NCBI RefSeq assembly: GCF_002749975.1
Contig: NZ_PEIG01000002.1
Location: 124,001-188,000 of the forward strand
Direction of reading: 5' to 3'
Length of the DNA: 64,000 bases
Origin: Gloeocapsopsis sp. IPPAS B-1203
GTDB lineage: Bacteria; Cyanobacteriota; Cyanobacteriia; Cyanobacteriales; Chroococcidiopsidaceae
In this document: in pieces, positions 38,054 through 47,487 of the stretch
Layout of the letters: the number at the start of each line of letters is the position of its first letter
Position numbering within the stretch: position 1 is the first letter of the stretch
Notes under the pieces: model-generated
The model's input: only the letters and a program-made list of their open reading frames with translations
Database searches by the model: none
What the model was told of the DNA's origin: nothing
Position numbers and translations under genes: made by a program

Positions 38054-38944
38054 TTATTCTAACCATTTCGAGAGATCGCGCTGCAGAAACTTTTGAAGAC
38101 TTAGAATATCTTCTCGATAAACCTCAATGAGATTCTGATGTATCTCCTTTGAGAGGGTTGGTGGCTTTTCGTAGATTTTGCTTCTCAGATAATGACGTAA
38201 TTTGTCTGGAACCAAAAGATTCATTGCTGGTTTGATAGAACTAAAATTTTTAATGAGAGTTTTTATAGCATCGTTTTTAGGCACACCAGCCACGTTGTAT
38301 TTCAACGATGTATCAGGCACAAACGTGTCGTCTACACCAAGAAACTTAAAAATGTCTTGTACCAATTTTATCGGATCTGTTTTTAAATCTTCGTAAAGAT
38401 ACACTCTTATTTGCTCTCGATCAAAAAGCTCTAAATAGCGCTTCAGTTGAGTGTGATAAAATCCTACGTTGACATAATGTCCCCATCCCCAGTTGTTGCG
38501 AATTCGGGTTTCTTCTTGTTGTAGAGCCTCAGCAAAGTCTTTTGCTGTTTCTCGTCCCTCTCTTACATGCATGATATATCCTGAGTAAGCCCGCTCTATT
38601 GGGTTTCTTAAAATCGCGATCAGCTTAGCATCAGGGATATACTTTTTAATACGCTCAGCAGCTTTGGGACTATAAAGATACAGCGGAGAGGCTTCACCAA
38701 TAGCAATTTCGTTTGTAACTCCTTGAAATAACTGACGATATGTTTCGATGTCTGTAATTGCACTTTTACAGATATTCTCGCGATCGCCTGGTCCGCGAAA
38801 GTCTAGTTTATCTCCTTCAAGCGCAAAAAATTTTGGCTCTTTTTCAGGACTCATATAGATCTGAGGATGCTGCTTGAGGTAGTAGTAGAGTGCCGTTGTA
38901 CCTGCTTTAGCTGCTCCGACAACTAGAAAATTTGGCATTGTCAT
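38054..38944 (-). CDS. Sulfotransferase domain protein, copy 2
   Basis: A 296-residue paralogue of the protein at 31917. The PAPS loop is FLVVGAAKAGTTALYYYLKQ, followed by SPEKEPKFF and AILRNPIERAYSGY. All core motifs are intact. Differences from copy 1 cluster in the middle (VREGRETAKDF and NNWGWGHYVN), which could define the acceptor. It probably modifies a different sugar or position of the same exported glycan. Confidence 0.92.
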   Translation of the reverse strand: MTMPNFLVVGAAKAGTTALYYYLKQHPQIYMSPEKEPKFFALEGDKLDFRGPGDRENICKSAITDIETYRQLFQGVTNEIAIGEASPLYLYSPKAAERIKKYIPDAKLIAILRNPIERAYSGYIMHVREGRETAKDFAEALQQEETRIRNNWGWGHYVNVGFYHTQLKRYLELFDREQIRVYLYEDLKTDPIKLVQDIFKFLGVDDTFVPDTSLKYNVAGVPKNDAIKTLIKNFSSIKPAMNLLVPDKLRHYLRSKIYEKPPTLSKEIHQNLIEVYREDILSLQKFLQRDLSKWLE

Positions 38945-39068
38945 ATTGTTAGTTGTCTCCTTTGTTACAGAAATTGCTTTGTTGATTAATACTATTCGCT
39001 AGCAAATGAGAAAAGTTGCAGAAACTTATTAGATCTAAAAATAGATTCGGTTAATTTGTCTCAGTTTT

Positions 39069-39980
39069 TTATTCTTGCAACCATTTAGATAAGTCTTTTT
39101 GGATAAGATCTTGTAACTTCAAAATGTCTTCTTTATACACTTCAATAAGTTGTTTACGAATGTCTTGTGCAAGAGGCGGCGCTTTTTCTAAATTATTATT
39201 ATGTAGATTCAGCATAACGTTGCGACGTAAGCTTGTAGGAATGAGTGGTTTAAGAAGTGTCTTAACAGGATGACTTTCTGCTCTTAAAAACTCATGCAAT
39301 GCTTTATTCTTAGGGATTCCTGAAACGTTATGTCTAGCAGTTGTATTAGGATTGAATGTATCATCTATGCCAAGAAATTGAAAAGAATCTTGCAAGATAC
39401 TCAAAGGATTTGAAGTAAAATCATCATAAAGATAAACTTTGATTTGCTCTTGAGGAAATAAGTCAAAATAGCGCTTAACTTGATGATAGTAAAATCCCAT
39501 ATGCTGATAATAGTAAATCGGCACCCAGTTATTTTGTCTGCGCCACTCTTCTTCTGCAAGAGCTTGAGAAAAGTCTAAGTCAGGCTCAAGTCCATCTCGC
39601 TTCTGAAAAACAAACGCAGAGTATGCTCTCTCAACTGGATTACGTAAAATAGCAATGAGCTTTACTTCTGGTATGTAATGCCGAATTCGTGCGGCTGCTT
39701 TGGGAATATACAAATACAACGCAGATGCTTCACCAATCGCTGTTTCTTTTGATTCACGAAATTGTTGTTGATAAGCCTCAAGATTAGTAATTGCAGTGCG
39801 ATTTAACCATTCATTCTCACCTGCTGTTCCAGCAAAGTTTACCTTTTCTCCTTCAAAAGCAAAAAAATGTGGTTCTTTTTCAGAACTCATGAAAACTTGT
39901 GGATGCTGATTAATATAGTTATATAGTGCAGTTGTACCTGCTTTAGCTGCACCGATAATTAGAAAATTGGGCATTTTCAT
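39069..39980 (-). CDS. Sulfotransferase domain protein, copy 3
   Basis: About 303 residues from ATG 39980 (MKMPNFLIIGAAKAGTTALY). This start aligns with the other two copies and has AAGGAAG 10 bases upstream; an in-frame start at 40028 would add 16 unrelated residues. PAPS motifs are intact (AILRNPVERAYSAF). The middle region differs (KRDGLEPDLDFSQ, PIYYYQHMGFYYHQ), as in copy 2. Third sulfotransferase of the locus, 124 bases upstream of copy 2 on the same strand. Confidence 0.92.
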   Translation of the reverse strand: MKMPNFLIIGAAKAGTTALYNYINQHPQVFMSSEKEPHFFAFEGEKVNFAGTAGENEWLNRTAITNLEAYQQQFRESKETAIGEASALYLYIPKAAARIRHYIPEVKLIAILRNPVERAYSAFVFQKRDGLEPDLDFSQALAEEEWRRQNNWVPIYYYQHMGFYYHQVKRYFDLFPQEQIKVYLYDDFTSNPLSILQDSFQFLGIDDTFNPNTTARHNVSGIPKNKALHEFLRAESHPVKTLLKPLIPTSLRRNVMLNLHNNNLEKAPPLAQDIRKQLIEVYKEDILKLQDLIQKDLSKWLQE

Positions 39981-40138
39981 AGCTAGTAAACTTCCTTGTT
40001 CAAAACCCGTAAAATATAGTCGAGACAATTTAATATATAGACTTTTTTATATATTCTTAAAACTATGTACATAGCAGATTTTTTACGATTTTCATTACCA
40101 TGATTGAATAAGTATTCTTTTAAAGACCGATACAAGAG

Positions 40139-41047
40139 TCACGATTTTAAGTAAAAGTAAACAGATCTAGCACTAATTTCCATTTTCTCCCAAGGTGAAA
40201 TACTAGATAAATAAGTTTTGATAGCAAGTGTATCTTCAGGTGTAATTTTGCCAGTTTTTCGAGCAATACCAATACCACGAGAAAATAGCTTGTTTGTGTA
40301 TTTTGCTAAAAATGGCCATTTTTCACGTAAGTTATATGCGGTTAAGATGGCTACTCTTGCTACTAGATGTTGTTTGTCAGGTTTTTCAGTGTAATTATTA
40401 CTGCCGTGTAATCTTAAATAGGCTAGTTGGTTATCTAGAAAGTAGCCTTTACTTAAAGCTGCAGCTGCAATTTTTAAATAGTTATCGCTTGTGATTCTGA
40501 TGATTTCAGGCATGGGTAAGATTTGCTGGAGAAGCGATCGCTCAAAACACAAACCAGAGGTAGCTGGGCTGTAAAATGGTAGCTTTCCATCATTTTTCAG
40601 TTTTGCTCTAAAGTCACACACGCGCGTGCCGCTTTCACGACTTAGCTTGATGTACTCACCCGTTTTTGCCTCTACAAATCGTAACCGATGAAAACACCAG
40701 CCAATATCTGAGTGTTGATTAAATATTTTGACTATCTCTGTAACTTTTTCTGGAATAAATACGTCGTCAGAGTCAAGCATACAAATAATATCGCCGCTGC
40801 TTGCCTTAAATCCGGCATTGAATGCAGATGCTTGTCCGCCATTTTCTTTAAGAACAGGAATGATTTTATCTTGATAACTTGCAATGACTTCACGAGAGTT
40901 ATCGATTGAGCCATCATCCACTACAATAATTTCAATGTTGGTGTAAGTTTGACTTAAAACACTTTCTATGGCTTCAGGTAAAAAGCGACCATAGTTGTAA
41001 TTATTGATAATTACACTAACCAAAGGATTCAAATTTGCTTCGCTCAT
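40139..41047 (-). CDS. Family 2 glycosyltransferase
   Basis: A 302-residue GT-A protein starting PLVSVIINNYNYGRFLPEAI, with IIVVDDGSIDNS and the DxD-type ICMLDSDDVF. KENGGQASAFNAGF is typical of this subfamily. It overlaps the upstream glycosyltransferase gene by 4 bases (ATGA), so translation is probably coupled. Likely adds one sugar of the repeat unit; specificity cannot be read. Confidence 0.92.
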   Translation of the reverse strand: MSEANLNPLVSVIINNYNYGRFLPEAIESVLSQTYTNIEIIVVDDGSIDNSREVIASYQDKIIPVLKENGGQASAFNAGFKASSGDIICMLDSDDVFIPEKVTEIVKIFNQHSDIGWCFHRLRFVEAKTGEYIKLSRESGTRVCDFRAKLKNDGKLPFYSPATSGLCFERSLLQQILPMPEIIRITSDNYLKIAAAALSKGYFLDNQLAYLRLHGSNNYTEKPDKQHLVARVAILTAYNLREKWPFLAKYTNKLFSRGIGIARKTGKITPEDTLAIKTYLSSISPWEKMEISARSVYFYLKS

Positions 41048-41988
41048 GTTCTTGCTTGCTTGAAGCTTAAGTTAATGGCTAATAAAGCTGTTTTCAAACC
41101 AAATTTGACTGTTTTTTTGTTAATTCCCCAAGTTGGAATTTTTAGTAATAGCATAAATAAGTCTTTACTAGAACCATTTAGCAAATAATAGTTTCTAGCA
41201 TCCATTGAATCAAAATAAGAAACTACTGGTTTTTTATTGTGTTCTTTTAATTTTGAGTTCAAAAAAGACTCTATTTTAAAAATGAATTCTTTGTTCTTTA
41301 CTTTTGATTTTCCATACCAATTGTTTGCATTATGAAGTCGATATTTCGCTAACACTTGATCAACTCCATAAACTTCTCCTATCAATAGAGCTGGTCGAAC
41401 AATAAATTCGTCAGCAGAAGTAAGTACGCCTTGTTCCGGAATTGGAAATATTTGTTCAGCGAGTGCTCGACTCATGGCGATCCCACTTGTAGGCGAAGCT
41501 GCGTAAGGAAAAAATCGATATTGACAAGTGTAGTTGTATAAATTCGCTGGCAAATTGTAAGGAGACTTGGGTAATTTCTGACCTAAAGGTACTCCGTTTT
41601 TATCGATACATTCTAGCAAGTGGTAGAGCATTACATAGGAATTCTCTACCATTTTACTCAACAGTATATTACAGATTTCCTGAACCTTGTTTGCATAGAA
41701 AATATCATCTGAATCTAAGAAGAAAATGATATCTCCTTGTGATGCTGCAAACCCAGCATTAAATGCAGAAGCTTGTCCGCCGTTTTTCTTTATGATAGAA
41801 ATAATTTGACTACCATATTGGGCAATGACTTGTGGTGAGTCATCAGTTGAGCCATCATCAACAACAATAACTTCAGTGCGAGAATACGTTTGGTTAAGGG
41901 CACTATCGATAGCTTCTTTTAAGTAACAACTATAGTTATAGTTGTTGATAATTATACTTACTAGCGGAAGCTGGCTGTCAGCATTCAT
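41044..41988 (-). CDS. Family 2 glycosyltransferase
   Basis: A 314-residue GT-A protein closely related to its downstream neighbour: LVSIIINNYNYSCYLKEAID, VIVVDDGSTDDS, KKNGGQASAFNAGF and FFLDSDDIF. The pair probably arose by tandem duplication. It overlaps the next gene by 4 bases. Confidence 0.92.
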   Translation of the reverse strand: MNADSQLPLVSIIINNYNYSCYLKEAIDSALNQTYSRTEVIVVDDGSTDDSPQVIAQYGSQIISIIKKNGGQASAFNAGFAASQGDIIFFLDSDDIFYANKVQEICNILLSKMVENSYVMLYHLLECIDKNGVPLGQKLPKSPYNLPANLYNYTCQYRFFPYAASPTSGIAMSRALAEQIFPIPEQGVLTSADEFIVRPALLIGEVYGVDQVLAKYRLHNANNWYGKSKVKNKEFIFKIESFLNSKLKEHNKKPVVSYFDSMDARNYYLLNGSSKDLFMLLLKIPTWGINKKTVKFGLKTALLAINLSFKQART

Positions 41989-42013
41989 GAGTCTAGCTAT
42001 CCAAGTAAGGAAT

Positions 42014-42847
42014 TTAAGATGTTCGTATTCCTAATCTTTTCCCAATTCGCGGTAAAATTTCATTGGGTTTTTTTGAAAAATATTCGAGTCGTTTTTCAGC
42101 TTTATAATACTCGCGTTTGACGGCGACTAACCCTTGCTTATATACAGGAAGTTTTCGCAAATATTTCTGCATTAATTGCCGCAAGCGGATAGCATTTTGA
42201 CCGCTATTGATATCATTAACTGTTTTTGTGCCTGAGATTTGACGATAATTGCCCCAAATCTCATCGACATATTTCACGTTTGCTACTTGTACAGCTTTTA
42301 GAAGAAAATCGACATCCATAGCATAGTGTTCATCAACTTCATAAAGTCCTACTTTTTCATGAAGTGATTTGTGGTAAAAATAAGCCGATGGATTAAAAGG
42401 AAATGGGTTAATGTTGTAGCCAACTAAAAGATCAGTAATTTTCAGTCTTTTTGGTCTATTGATTCGTTTTAGATTGTTATCATCATCGAGAATATTGCAG
42501 TTACCAACAAGTAGACTCGGTTCCGGTAACTTGTCAAAGATTGCTGATATGCGATTTAACACATTAGGCTCATAGAAATCATCAACATTGAGGATTGCAA
42601 TAATATTGCCTTTTGTCATGGCAATTCCTTTATTCATTGCATCTGATTGTCCTCGATCTTTTTCTGATATCCAACGAATATGTGGATAAGATTGAGCAGA
42701 CTTTTTGATAATGTCTACCGTCGCATCAGTTGACCCACCGTCAACAATAATATGCTCTATATTTGAGCATTTCTGGTCAACAACAACTTTAATACAATCT
42801 TTGATGTATTTTTCGCCATTGTACACTGGCGTAATGACGCTGATCAT
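42014..42847 (-). CDS. Family 2 glycosyltransferase
   Basis: A 277-residue GT-A protein, MISVITPVYNGEKYIKDCI, with IIVDGGSTDATVDI (DGGS rather than DDGS), SEKDRGQSDAMNKGI and AILNVDDFYEPN. The DGGSTD and GQSDAMNKG motifs mark the WcaA/WcaE-like GT2 group common in exopolysaccharide loci. It is the first sugar transferase after the Wzc-like gene, 151 bases away with a possible terminator in between. Confidence 0.92.
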   Translation of the reverse strand: MISVITPVYNGEKYIKDCIKVVVDQKCSNIEHIIVDGGSTDATVDIIKKSAQSYPHIRWISEKDRGQSDAMNKGIAMTKGNIIAILNVDDFYEPNVLNRISAIFDKLPEPSLLVGNCNILDDDNNLKRINRPKRLKITDLLVGYNINPFPFNPSAYFYHKSLHEKVGLYEVDEHYAMDVDFLLKAVQVANVKYVDEIWGNYRQISGTKTVNDINSGQNAIRLRQLMQKYLRKLPVYKQGLVAVKREYYKAEKRLEYFSKKPNEILPRIGKRLGIRTS

Positions 42848-42942
42848 GGGTATGTTTTGTCGCTTTCTTTTAGAGATTCGTGTTTGTATGTGATATTACT
42901 GATGCTGCACAACACTTATACCACAACCAGGCATCAATAGTT

Positions 42943-42981
42943 AAAAAATAATAAAGCCACGCACAACAAGTGCTATGGCTT
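42943..42981 (-). terminator. Possible terminator after the Wzc-like gene
   Basis: On the minus strand AAGCCAT pairs with GTGGCTT (one G-T pair), an inner CAC/GTG pair closes the loop, and TTTATTATTTTTT follows. It may attenuate or end wzc transcription before the glycosyltransferases. Confidence 0.5.
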
Positions 42982-42997
42982 GGCTGCAACACTAGAT

Positions 42998-45214
42998 TTA
43001 TCTTCGAGTTGTTATTGGTGCATTCTCTTCTACAGGGAAGTTCTTTTCGTTGGCGTACTCCTTCGCATAGTAGAAGTAGCTGTCTGACTCGTTTTCGGGA
43101 ATAACACCATTGACAACTAAGCCGAGGACATTTTGTCCTGATCGCTCTAATGATTCTTTAGCAGCGGCTGCACTTGAAGAGTCTAAAACACCAGGGCGTG
43201 CTACTAATAAGACACCGTCTGTCATTTTACCGAGCGTCACAGCGTCGGCTGCTAAGACTAAGGGTGGTGCATCAATGATGACAAAGTCATAGTTATTTGT
43301 GAAGTATTGCACCAATGAAGCCATCCGTTTTGAGTCGAGAAGTGCCATAGGATTGGGAGGAATGACTCCTGCACTGAGCACGTCAAGTTTGGGGATCACT
43401 TCTGTAACGACTGACTCAAACTCAGCTTGCGAGACAATCACATCACTTAAGCCTGCAGCGTTTGTCAACTCCCAAATATGGTGTTGTAGCGGATGACGCA
43501 TATCTGCATCAATCAGTAATACCTTACGACCAAGCTGTGCCATAGCAGCAGCTAAATTAGCAGATACAGTTGATTTACCTTCCTTAGGAACAGCACTTGT
43601 GACAACAATCACCTTCAGTGGCTTATCTGAACTGAGAAATTTTAGGTTGGCTTGCAGCATTCTGTACGCTTCGCTGATTGGCGATCGCGGTAGATTAATC
43701 ACCGGTAACTCAGGAATTGACCATTCTTGATTGCGCCGGTTGGCATAACGTTTGCCAAAGTAAGGAATTGTCCCTAATAGCGTATAGTCGAGTCTTTCAC
43801 GAGCTTCGCGTAAGGTTTTAACAGAGCGATCGCTTAATTCTAAAATGCATATTGTCAGAATTGCTAATATGAGCGCTAACACGTTGCCTAACGCTAAAAT
43901 CATCGCTCTTTTGCGCACTGATGAGTTTTCTGGCACAGTTGCAAATTCAATGATTCGGGCATTACCCATATTTTGGTTTTCAGCTACCCTAACCTCTTGT
44001 AATCTCCGCAACAAAGTTTCGTAGGTAGATTGGGCAGCTTCTAAACGTCGCTCTAATTCTCTTTGCGTTTGTTCTAGTCGAGGCAGAACATTGATTCTTT
44101 GCCGGTAGGCACTATAGGTGTTATTAAGTGAACTGAGACGACTTGTTAAACCTAAGCGCTGAATCTCTGAATTAACATAATTTTGTGTCAATTCCTGCCT
44201 AATTTCACCCATTTGTAAATTGCTAGGTGAAACTTCCGTTGCTGCTGCATTGCCAATTGCGCCTTGTACGCGCTCTTCTAGTAAAGCTCTTAAGGCATCT
44301 CTCCGTTCCTGTAAGCCTAAAATTGTGGGATGCTCTCCAACAAAGCGAGTTTGCTGTACAGCTAATTCGGCTTCTACTTGTTGATATTCGGTGAGAACTT
44401 TTTGTATTCCTGGCGATTGATTCAGTGATGTGAGCGTAATTCCTTCTTGGGGATTCATGCCCACTTGTTGTTGAAGGGTTGCGCTTCTTGTTGTTGTGTC
44501 TGCGAGTTGAGCCTGAGTTTCCGTAATTTGATTTTCTAGTTGCTTGACTGCTGCTACTGCTGTTTTTGCCTCTTCATCTAAAGCAACAACTTGATTTTGT
44601 TCTTTGAATTGACGTAGTGCTAGTTCGGCTTGGCGCACTGTTGCTTCCATCTGCGGCAATTGCTTAGCAATAAATTCTCCTGCCGCCGATGCTTCGGCTC
44701 TGTTTGTGATGATATTGTTTTCTATGTACAAATTCATCACTTTGTTAACAACTGCAGCCGCTTCTTCTGGATCTTCGCTTTGATATGATATCTGCAACAC
44801 ATCTGTCAAAGGAACATTTTTGGCGTTAATTCTAGTTGCCAGTGTCTGTGGCTTCATTAATGAACCACCACTGTTTCTCAGATTAAGTGCCGAGATCGTT
44901 TTTTCTACAAAAGGTACAGAACGAATAATCTCTATTTCTGTATTCAGAGGATTGGCTTTTGTTGCTATTGCTTCTAGCTCGCCAACGTTAATATCTTTTA
45001 AACCAGAGATTGCTGTCGTTCTATCCGCTCTTTTGAATAAGAGCTTGCCTTGCGCTTCGTATACAGGTCGTTGCATTGAAGCAAGTGCGGCTGCTGCAGC
45101 TACAACAACGCCAAATACACCTGCCGCAGGTAACCAGCGCCGTTTTAAAATCAACCAAACTCTTTTCAGGTCTATGTCGATAGTTTCGTTAGATTCCATA
45201 ACCGACTCATCCAT
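42998..45214 (-). CDS. Wzc-like polysaccharide co-polymerase and tyrosine autokinase
   Basis: A 738-residue protein. An N-terminal Wzz domain (about 15-110) and a C-terminal Wzz/GNVR part end in a second membrane helix (about 435-455), with a long coiled coil between (about 190-410). The cytosolic BY-kinase domain has Walker A VPKEGKST (about 540-547), Walker A' VLLIDADMRHP and Walker B VIIDAPPLV, then a C-terminal tyrosine cluster YFYYAKEY. Such proteins set chain length and gate export of capsular or extracellular polysaccharide through cycles of tyrosine phosphorylation. First gene of the locus in transcription order. Confidence 0.94.
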   Translation of the reverse strand: MDESVMESNETIDIDLKRVWLILKRRWLPAAGVFGVVVAAAAALASMQRPVYEAQGKLLFKRADRTTAISGLKDINVGELEAIATKANPLNTEIEIIRSVPFVEKTISALNLRNSGGSLMKPQTLATRINAKNVPLTDVLQISYQSEDPEEAAAVVNKVMNLYIENNIITNRAEASAAGEFIAKQLPQMEATVRQAELALRQFKEQNQVVALDEEAKTAVAAVKQLENQITETQAQLADTTTRSATLQQQVGMNPQEGITLTSLNQSPGIQKVLTEYQQVEAELAVQQTRFVGEHPTILGLQERRDALRALLEERVQGAIGNAAATEVSPSNLQMGEIRQELTQNYVNSEIQRLGLTSRLSSLNNTYSAYRQRINVLPRLEQTQRELERRLEAAQSTYETLLRRLQEVRVAENQNMGNARIIEFATVPENSSVRKRAMILALGNVLALILAILTICILELSDRSVKTLREARERLDYTLLGTIPYFGKRYANRRNQEWSIPELPVINLPRSPISEAYRMLQANLKFLSSDKPLKVIVVTSAVPKEGKSTVSANLAAAMAQLGRKVLLIDADMRHPLQHHIWELTNAAGLSDVIVSQAEFESVVTEVIPKLDVLSAGVIPPNPMALLDSKRMASLVQYFTNNYDFVIIDAPPLVLAADAVTLGKMTDGVLLVARPGVLDSSSAAAAKESLERSGQNVLGLVVNGVIPENESDSYFYYAKEYANEKNFPVEENAPITTRR

Positions 45215-45392
45215 ATATAAAGGGCGGACAGGTGTGTTTTGCCAATCAGCCTATCGTAGCTTTTTAAAAATGTCCACGTTGTACTGTGATCAGCTATACA
45301 CTACTACTAGTAAATTTTCCCCGTAGATCTGTGTAGATAATTATACCAGCTTGTTGAATTGAGAATGGGGAAACATTAAAAGATCATTATAG

Positions 45393-46682
45393 TTAATTCA
45401 TTGCGTTTGTTTTTCTTGTACCTAAGACAAATTTACTCAAAATAAAGTAAAGGATGACAGCAGCGATAATACCGTTAATTGGCTTAATCCCTGGTGCAGT
45501 CCAGGCGATCGCTGAAGCGATAATATAGGCAATAATTCCTGCCCAGTTAAATGGTGGTTGGCTTTGATCTAACAACGGCGGAAATTGTCCTCTGCGTAAC
45601 AACCAATAATCTGCCATGACAACACCTCCGATGGGAGGAATAAATGTGCCAAGCAAAATCAAGTAAGGAACTAGTAAATTATAAATTCCACCCCAAGCCA
45701 AGACTAAAGCAACAGTAGCACCACCTAAAACAAAGGCAGTACGCTTGTTGGTGCGAAACATATGCGCGCCTGCTACTGAAAAAGCGTAGATAGTGTTGTC
45801 TTGTGTTGTCCACATATTCAAGAACAACAGGATTAATCCCCAAAACAGCAATCCTTGCTGAGCCATGACTTGTACAATATCTTCGTTGCCATAGACTAAG
45901 GCACAAAAAGCACCACTAAAAATCAGCAAGCCATTGGCAAGGAAAAAAGCAGCCAAAGTACTCCAAAACGCTGTACGCCCATTCTTAGCAAAACGACTCC
46001 AATTTGTCGCTTGAGTTCCACCAGAAACAAAAGTACCGACAATAATCGTAATCGCTTCGCCAATTCCGAGTTGCTCTGTGGGGACAATTGCTTGTAAACC
46101 AGTTAATCCACCAACATCTCTTGTGGCGATCGCCAAACTCCAAAACATTAAAATCAGCATTGCAGGAACAGCAATCCGACTCAGCCAATCCATCGCCTGA
46201 TAACCAATATAAGCAGTCGAGCAGAAAAAATATGTAAAGAAAAGGACAATCAACCAATTAAAAGAGCTGGGAACTCCAGCTAATTGATTGAGCAAGTCTG
46301 CCATTAATGCTGAACCCCAAGCATACCAACCAATTTGGGTAAAGCCCAACAGAAAATCTACCCAACGCGAGCCAACGCTACCGAAACTAAAGCGTGCCAT
46401 CAGCACCGTACTTAAGCCACTACGCGCGGCGATGTAGCTGAGTAATCCTGCATAAAGACCTAACAGTAGATTACCTGCCACAATCAAACTGACTAGTTCG
46501 GGAAAGCGAAATGCTGGACCAACTCTACCTCCGGCGAATAAAGTCCCAGAATATAACGTAAATCCAATTAGCAAAGGAGCCAATGACCAGATCGATTTAC
46601 GAGCGTCTAATGGGACAGCACTAAGAGGATAATCCTCATTAACTTGCGATCGCGCAGCTAGTTGTTCCGATGTGCTACTCAT
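45393..46682 (-). CDS. NCS1-family nucleobase permease (CodB-like)
   Basis: About 429 residues from ATG 46682 (MSSTSEQLAARSQ); an in-frame ATG four codons earlier is possible. About twelve membrane segments, with the NCS1 features LIVAGNLLLGLYAGLLSYIAARSGLS, FLLGFTQIGWYAWGSALMAD, TNWSRFAKNG and PPIGGVVMADYWLLRRGQ. The family imports cytosine, uracil, allantoin or purines. As last gene of a run with uracil phosphoribosyltransferase and URC-type enzymes, uracil or a related pyrimidine is the likely substrate; that is inference from context. Confidence 0.9.
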   Translation of the reverse strand: MSSTSEQLAARSQVNEDYPLSAVPLDARKSIWSLAPLLIGFTLYSGTLFAGGRVGPAFRFPELVSLIVAGNLLLGLYAGLLSYIAARSGLSTVLMARFSFGSVGSRWVDFLLGFTQIGWYAWGSALMADLLNQLAGVPSSFNWLIVLFFTYFFCSTAYIGYQAMDWLSRIAVPAMLILMFWSLAIATRDVGGLTGLQAIVPTEQLGIGEAITIIVGTFVSGGTQATNWSRFAKNGRTAFWSTLAAFFLANGLLIFSGAFCALVYGNEDIVQVMAQQGLLFWGLILLFLNMWTTQDNTIYAFSVAGAHMFRTNKRTAFVLGGATVALVLAWGGIYNLLVPYLILLGTFIPPIGGVVMADYWLLRRGQFPPLLDQSQPPFNWAGIIAYIIASAIAWTAPGIKPINGIIAAVILYFILSKFVLGTRKTNAMN

Positions 46683-46753
46683 GAAAAACCACAAATTATT
46701 GTTGCAGATATCTTGACTCTGAGTGGCATCTAAGAACCGTATTCTAGTTGACC

Positions 46754-46777
46754 AAGAAGGAGCGAGGAGCGAGGGGA
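46754..46777. repeat. GAGGAGCGAG-type repeat
   Basis: A purine-rich stretch in the spacer between the permease and the AllA-like gene; 46754-46771 is identical to 6054-6071 inside the GT39-like gene. Confidence 0.6.
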
Positions 46778-46930
46778 AAAGAAAAACATAGAGGAGAAAA
46801 GCAATTCTTTCAATCTTTTTACTCCCTCATCCCCTTGAATAGATGTAAACTAACTTGTGGAGACGGAAAGCTGCTTATACAGGCGAGCTGGGGGAGAAAT
46901 TTTTACAACTAACGGCTACCCACTCTTTGA

Positions 46931-46953
46931 CTCGCCCCTCGCCCCTCACTCCC
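46931..46953. repeat. GAGGAGCGAG-type repeat, opposite orientation
   Basis: CTCGCCCCTC-GCCCCTC-ACTCCC is a reverse-complement member of the same purine-rich repeat family. Confidence 0.5.
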
Positions 46954-46962
46954 ACACTCCTT

Positions 46963-47451
46963 TTAAACAATTTCCCATTCCAGATTCTCTTGCTGTAAGA
47001 AATTATAGGTATCGTGGTCGTTAATATTGGTATCGCTGAGTTCTAGATTATAGAAATCGACGAAATCATGGTCAAAGTAAGGTCCAGCGTGCCAAGTACC
47101 AATTTCTAACTTAATAAAGCGATCGCCTGGAACTCGAAAAGCGGCAACTTTATCAAGATCTGGCTGTGCAGTATCACAGGGAGGTGCAACTGCTAGTAAC
47201 CATTCTTTTCCTGCAAGTGAACCCAAACATTGAGTACATTTGAGGTGGCGGGTAATTGTCCGAAATTTACGCCCGCGTTGCTGCAAACGCATAATGTAGA
47301 AACGAGGAATGCCATTGTGCAATACTAACTGCGCATCAGTGGAGTCATAAGCTTTACCATCGCTCCTCGCAGAAATAACTTGACCATAAGACTGAAAGTT
47401 TTTTGGTGTAATCAATTGCGCGGTTAATCGGTTGAGCATAGCTGGAGCCAT
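46963..47451 (-). CDS. Ureidoglycolate-lyase-like protein (AllA family)
   Basis: A 162-residue cupin-fold protein of the AllA family: AQLITPKNFQSYGQVISAR at the start, ITRHLKCTQCLGSL, EWLLAVAPP and FIKLEIGTWHAGPYF. Classic AllA releases urea from ureidoglycolate in allantoin breakdown, but no other allantoin gene is here. Instead it sits 36 bases after uracil phosphoribosyltransferase in a URC-type cluster, where a urea-releasing step on a ribosyl-urea intermediate would be needed. That role is inference. The CTQC pair differs from the ERHPLGSQ of enterobacterial AllA as I remember it. Confidence 0.82.
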   Translation of the reverse strand: MAPAMLNRLTAQLITPKNFQSYGQVISARSDGKAYDSTDAQLVLHNGIPRFYIMRLQQRGRKFRTITRHLKCTQCLGSLAGKEWLLAVAPPCDTAQPDLDKVAAFRVPGDRFIKLEIGTWHAGPYFDHDFVDFYNLELSDTNINDHDTYNFLQQENLEWEIV

Positions 47452-47487
47452 AAGTTAAACTCCTTTGTTAATCGCGATCGTCATGAC

